Assembly (NCBI RefSeq): GCF_937936435.1
Contig: NZ_CALDDG010000019.1
Span: forward strand, 1 to 53,987
Direction of reading: 5' to 3'
DNA length: 53,987 bases
Origin: an uncultured Sulfuricurvum sp.
Lineage (GTDB): Bacteria > Campylobacterota > Campylobacteria > Campylobacterales > Sulfurimonadaceae
Of this stretch, positions 51,397 through 53,987 are shown piece by piece; within the stretch, counting starts at the first letter, position 1, and every line of letters starts with the position of its first letter. A program made the position numbers and the translations under genes. The notes under the pieces are model-generated. The model was not told the origin of the DNA and searched no databases. It saw nothing but the letters and a program-made list of their open reading frames with translations.

Positions 51397-52015
51397 AAAT
51401 CGTCCTGCTTTCACTCTGATCGAAGTTTTAGTGACATTAGCAATTTCATCGATGATTTTACTGATTGGCACCGTTGCGATGAAATTTATGGTTACCTCTC
51501 TGGCTAAAAATATGTCGACGCTGCCTGCGCGCGGGCTTATTTATTCCCAGATACGAAGCGTTGTGGCTTCCACATTCCCTTATGTTATATATTCTAAAAA
51601 AACTTTTGACCCGAATCGATACGATTACCGCTTTTTCTATGAAGGCGATGAAAAAAAAGTCCTCTTCGCAACCGAATCTCCACTTTTTTCCAACCGTTTG
51701 TCTATCGTCGAACTTACCCTGGATAACCATCGTCTTATATACAAAGAATCCCCGTTATACGGTGATTCTTCCAACTATCTGGCTCCGAGCATAGGAAATG
51801 ATGCACAAACCGTTGTCCTTATGGATAATCTTGATTCGGCCTCCTTTAGCTATGAAACGGATCAATCCTCTGCATCAAAAATCTCGGGAGAAATTCCCAA
51901 TCGGATAAAACTCACGTATACCCGGGATCACCAAAATATCGAATACTATTTCGGAATTCAAAACGACTACAAACACTATATACTCCATGTGAGAAGACGC
52001 CTTGAAAACATATAA
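51389..52015 (+). CDS. Minor pseudopilin, GspJ-like
   Basis: 208 aa from the Met at 51389; a longer frame from 51221 lies inside gspI and is rejected. Leader MSKNRPA then FTLIEVLVTLAISSMILLIGTVAM with Ala at -1. The globular part (LFATESPLFSNRLSIVELTLD ... SASFSY ... RIKLTYT) is in line with GspJ of the pseudopilus tip. Confidence 0.8.
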   Translation: MSKNRPAFTLIEVLVTLAISSMILLIGTVAMKFMVTSLAKNMSTLPARGLIYSQIRSVVASTFPYVIYSKKTFDPNRYDYRFFYEGDEKKVLFATESPLFSNRLSIVELTLDNHRLIYKESPLYGDSSNYLAPSIGNDAQTVVLMDNLDSASFSYETDQSSASKISGEIPNRIKLTYTRDHQNIEYYFGIQNDYKHYILHVRRRLENI

Positions 52016-52931
52016 TCTTTCTACATCCGGCTATGTTTTGCCTATCGTCTTATTCCTCGTCATTATCTTGACGGGAGGAGGAGTATTTGCTCTGCACATC
52101 GCGAAACAAGAGATTGCCAATACCGCCGACTTGTTTGATACTGCCGAAGCCGAGCTTGAAGCTGAATCTCAACTCGAAATCGTTAAATTTTATGCCGCGT
52201 CAGGACACTTTACCCTCAACTATATTGAAAATACCGCATTGCTAAACGGTCCCGTAACCTATCCCGAAAAACTTTATATTGACGGTCGCGATCAAAATGT
52301 GACAAAAACCCTCGCGGTACGTCTTCAAGACACTGCCGGAATGTTAAATGCGATGTATCCCGATGCCCAGGCAATCACCGATTTGCTTGCCGTAGATGGC
52401 GATTTTGGCTACAGCGATACGATCCGCGACAGTATCGCCGACTGGTTTGATAAAGATGATTTGCATCGACTAAACGGCGCTGAAGAAGCCTATTACCAAC
52501 AGCGAAAATTTCCTTTTTCTCCACGGAATGTCCCTATCTCCTTATATCGCGACGAGTTGCGTCTCATACACGGACTTCATGAACTCACAAACGAGCAGTG
52601 GGATTATGTCAACCGTTTTCTCATACTCTCTCCCGTCAGCGCGTTTAATTATACGACGGCTCCGCCGGAATTACTGGCAGCGAAACTGCATGTTTCCGTC
52701 AAAGAATTAGCCGGACTTACCGATCTGCGGGAGAAAGATATCTATCTTTTTCTAAACCGTATCCGTGAAATCGGTACCGGATACAATCCTGAAACCACCA
52801 ATACGTTTCCTTCCGGAGTTATTGCCGTAGAGATTCTGTCTCAGCGAAATAACGCGCAGGTGACCTTACATGCGATCCTCGATTGTAACGATTACGATGA
52901 TGCTCCGGTCCACACAATTAGCCGTTATTAA
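52002..52931 (+). CDS. gspK: Type II secretion protein GspK-like
   Basis: 309 aa. Leader MKTYNLSTSG then YVLPIVLFLVIILTGGGVFAL, with Gly at -1 and no Glu at +5, as expected for GspK. RLQDTAGMLNAMYPDAQAITDLL and DSIADWFDKDD match the GspK tip domain. It caps the pseudopilus. Its start overlaps the gspJ stop by 14 bases. Confidence 0.88.
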   Translation: MKTYNLSTSGYVLPIVLFLVIILTGGGVFALHIAKQEIANTADLFDTAEAELEAESQLEIVKFYAASGHFTLNYIENTALLNGPVTYPEKLYIDGRDQNVTKTLAVRLQDTAGMLNAMYPDAQAITDLLAVDGDFGYSDTIRDSIADWFDKDDLHRLNGAEEAYYQQRKFPFSPRNVPISLYRDELRLIHGLHELTNEQWDYVNRFLILSPVSAFNYTTAPPELLAAKLHVSVKELAGLTDLREKDIYLFLNRIREIGTGYNPETTNTFPSGVIAVEILSQRNNAQVTLHAILDCNDYDDAPVHTISRY

Positions 52932-52943
52932 CACTCAATATGC

Positions 52944-52949
52944 TATAAT
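52944..52949 (+). promoter_or_regulatory. Possible internal promoter before gspL-like gene
   Basis: TATAAT in TGCTATAATCGCGAAAAAT, almost the same context as before asd. It would let the downstream part of the operon be transcribed on its own. Confidence 0.45.
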
Positions 52950-52973
52950 CGCGAAAAATCGGGGGAATTCTAA

Positions 52974-53987
52974 TTGGTAGCATCAATCATGCATTTTTTA
53001 GTGCGGATCGGGAAAATACAGATTGTGCCGATTGCCGATTCCTATCTGCTCCGCAACACCTTTAAAAAACCTCCCCGTATGTCACGTGAAGTGGTACAGA
53101 CCAACTATGCTTCGCTTTCGCCTTTCGCAGAATCAGACATCACCGCTCTCTCCGACGAAAACGATCTGTTGGTGTGGTTCTCACCTTCAAAATCCGATAC
53201 CATCCGCATTCCTGAAGCGTATCTCCTTTTCAGTGCGCTTATGGCACGTGACAAAAGCGATCGTATCTCTATTTTTAATACCGATCCCTCCCTTCTGATC
53301 GTTATCAAAAACAATCGTTTGATTGCGCAAAGCACCCTGAAATCGGATGACACGATTTTCCTCGACCGTCTGAAACGAGAACATTCCCTCGAAACCGTAG
53401 AACGTTATAACTCCGACGAATATGCCGCTTTGCTCGATGCCGGATACGCATCATTGACGTTTAATCACTATAAACAATTTTTTTCTCTGGATATACCCGA
53501 TTTTTCTTCGTTCAAATCCACCCTGGAAGCTGTTGCGACCCCTCTGAGCATACTCATTCTATCGGCTCTTGGCTATCATTATGCCGTTAATTACCATCTT
53601 ACGCAAAAGCTCGAAGAATCACGTCAAATTTACCAAGAAGGGAGAGGTGCGATGATTCCGATTAAACATCGGCAGGAGACCATCGCTCAGCATAAACAGG
53701 CATGGAACAGCTTTATCGATGAGACGCTGGTCCGTCCCGATGCTTTGAGTGCGGCATATCCCTTGCTGCACGTAGCACACGAAACCAATACGACCGTTAA
53801 GTACGTCAAAGTTTCCGGGGGTAAAATTGAAACCGTCGTCGAAACACCGATATCAACCACCTTTTTGAAAGCCATCATTGCAACCCGCCAATTCGAAAAC
53901 GTCAAACTTGAATTTTCAAAAACCGATCCTATCCGTCATATCGATAATGCTAAGATGACCGCACGTATTATCCCTTTTGACATCAAT
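52974..53987 (+). CDS. Type II secretion GspL-like bitopic protein (partial)
   Basis: The frame stays open to the window end (338 codons visible). TTG at 52974 is preferred over the ATG at 52989 because GGGGGA lies 7 bases before the TTG and too far from the ATG. An N-terminal cytosolic part of about 190 residues, one membrane helix (LSILILSALGYHYAV near residue 195), then a periplasmic part with a coiled-coil start is the plan of GspL/PilM-N-type linkers. Sequence similarity is weak; assigned by position after gspK. Confidence 0.65.
   Translation, partial: MVASIMHFLVRIGKIQIVPIADSYLLRNTFKKPPRMSREVVQTNYASLSPFAESDITALSDENDLLVWFSPSKSDTIRIPEAYLLFSALMARDKSDRISIFNTDPSLLIVIKNNRLIAQSTLKSDDTIFLDRLKREHSLETVERYNSDEYAALLDAGYASLTFNHYKQFFSLDIPDFSSFKSTLEAVATPLSILILSALGYHYAVNYHLTQKLEESRQIYQEGRGAMIPIKHRQETIAQHKQAWNSFIDETLVRPDALSAAYPLLHVAHETNTTVKYVKVSGGKIETVVETPISTTFLKAIIATRQFENVKLEFSKTDPIRHIDNAKMTARIIPFDIN

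Overview
The window looks like chromosomal DNA of a sulfur- or hydrogen-oxidising Campylobacterota (former Epsilonproteobacteria), most like the Sulfurimonas/Sulfuricurvum group. Signs are a six-subunit Ech/Coo-type [NiFe] hydrogenase, a FlgR-like sigma54 activator without a DNA-binding domain, hemE followed directly by a radical SAM gene, a DUF3373 outer-membrane protein, an LPP20-family protein, and 'AFTLIE' pseudopilin leaders. This placement is from protein character by eye, not from a search.

Layout. (1) 1-6646, minus strand: energy-converting hydrogenase operon in the order NuoL-, NuoH-, NuoB-, NuoC-, NuoD- and NuoI-like, followed by an FAD/[2Fe-2S] oxidoreductase whose C-terminus runs into a hydrogenase small-subunit-like domain at the window edge. 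(2) 6890-22036: a 15 kb integrative mobilizable element inserted in the 3' end of a tRNA-Met(CAU) gene. Both att copies are visible, and matching pairs of TACCCCTAAA sites lie inside both ends. Its right part is the mobility module (tyrosine integrase, AlpA-like excisionase of 57 aa, winged-helix replication-type protein, HUH relaxase and a candidate oriT). Its left part is cargo: a type I restriction-modification system (hsdM, hsdS ... hsdR, YgjP-like protease) with a SIR2-like gene translationally coupled to hsdS, an antisense 53-aa gene with a Fic-inhibitor-like motif, and a DUF3800/unknown gene pair between hsdS and hsdR. (3) 22194-25577: groES-groEL with a perfect inverted repeat just upstream of the promoter, then two membrane protein genes.

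(4) 25648-31038, minus strand: seven-gene overlapping operon: phosphomannomutase, pyrC, OmpR-type regulator, histidine kinase, exbB, exbD, 2OG-Fe(II) oxygenase. It is preceded by three AAAAGT repeats at an 11-bp period. (5) 31330-34899, minus strand: glnK-amt-glnK-amt nitrogen module with two structured non-coding stretches, a shared inverted repeat before both amt genes, and a long identical tract in the two PII genes. (6) 35082-43242, plus strand: gyrA, LPP20-type protein, a small exported protein, flgR, asd, yqhA-like, hemE, radical SAM. (7) 43300-43476: tandem tRNA-Asn genes. (8) 43686-53987: DUF3373 porin-like gene, a degenerate receiver protein, an orphan ABC-2 permease, a lytic transglycosylase, and a type II secretion operon (gspG, E, F, H, I, J, K, partial L) running off the end.

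The best candidate for an undescribed system is the cargo between hsdS and hsdR (10616-13180): a SIR2-type NADase candidate co-translated with the specificity subunit, plus a two-gene DUF3800 cassette, all on one mobilizable element.
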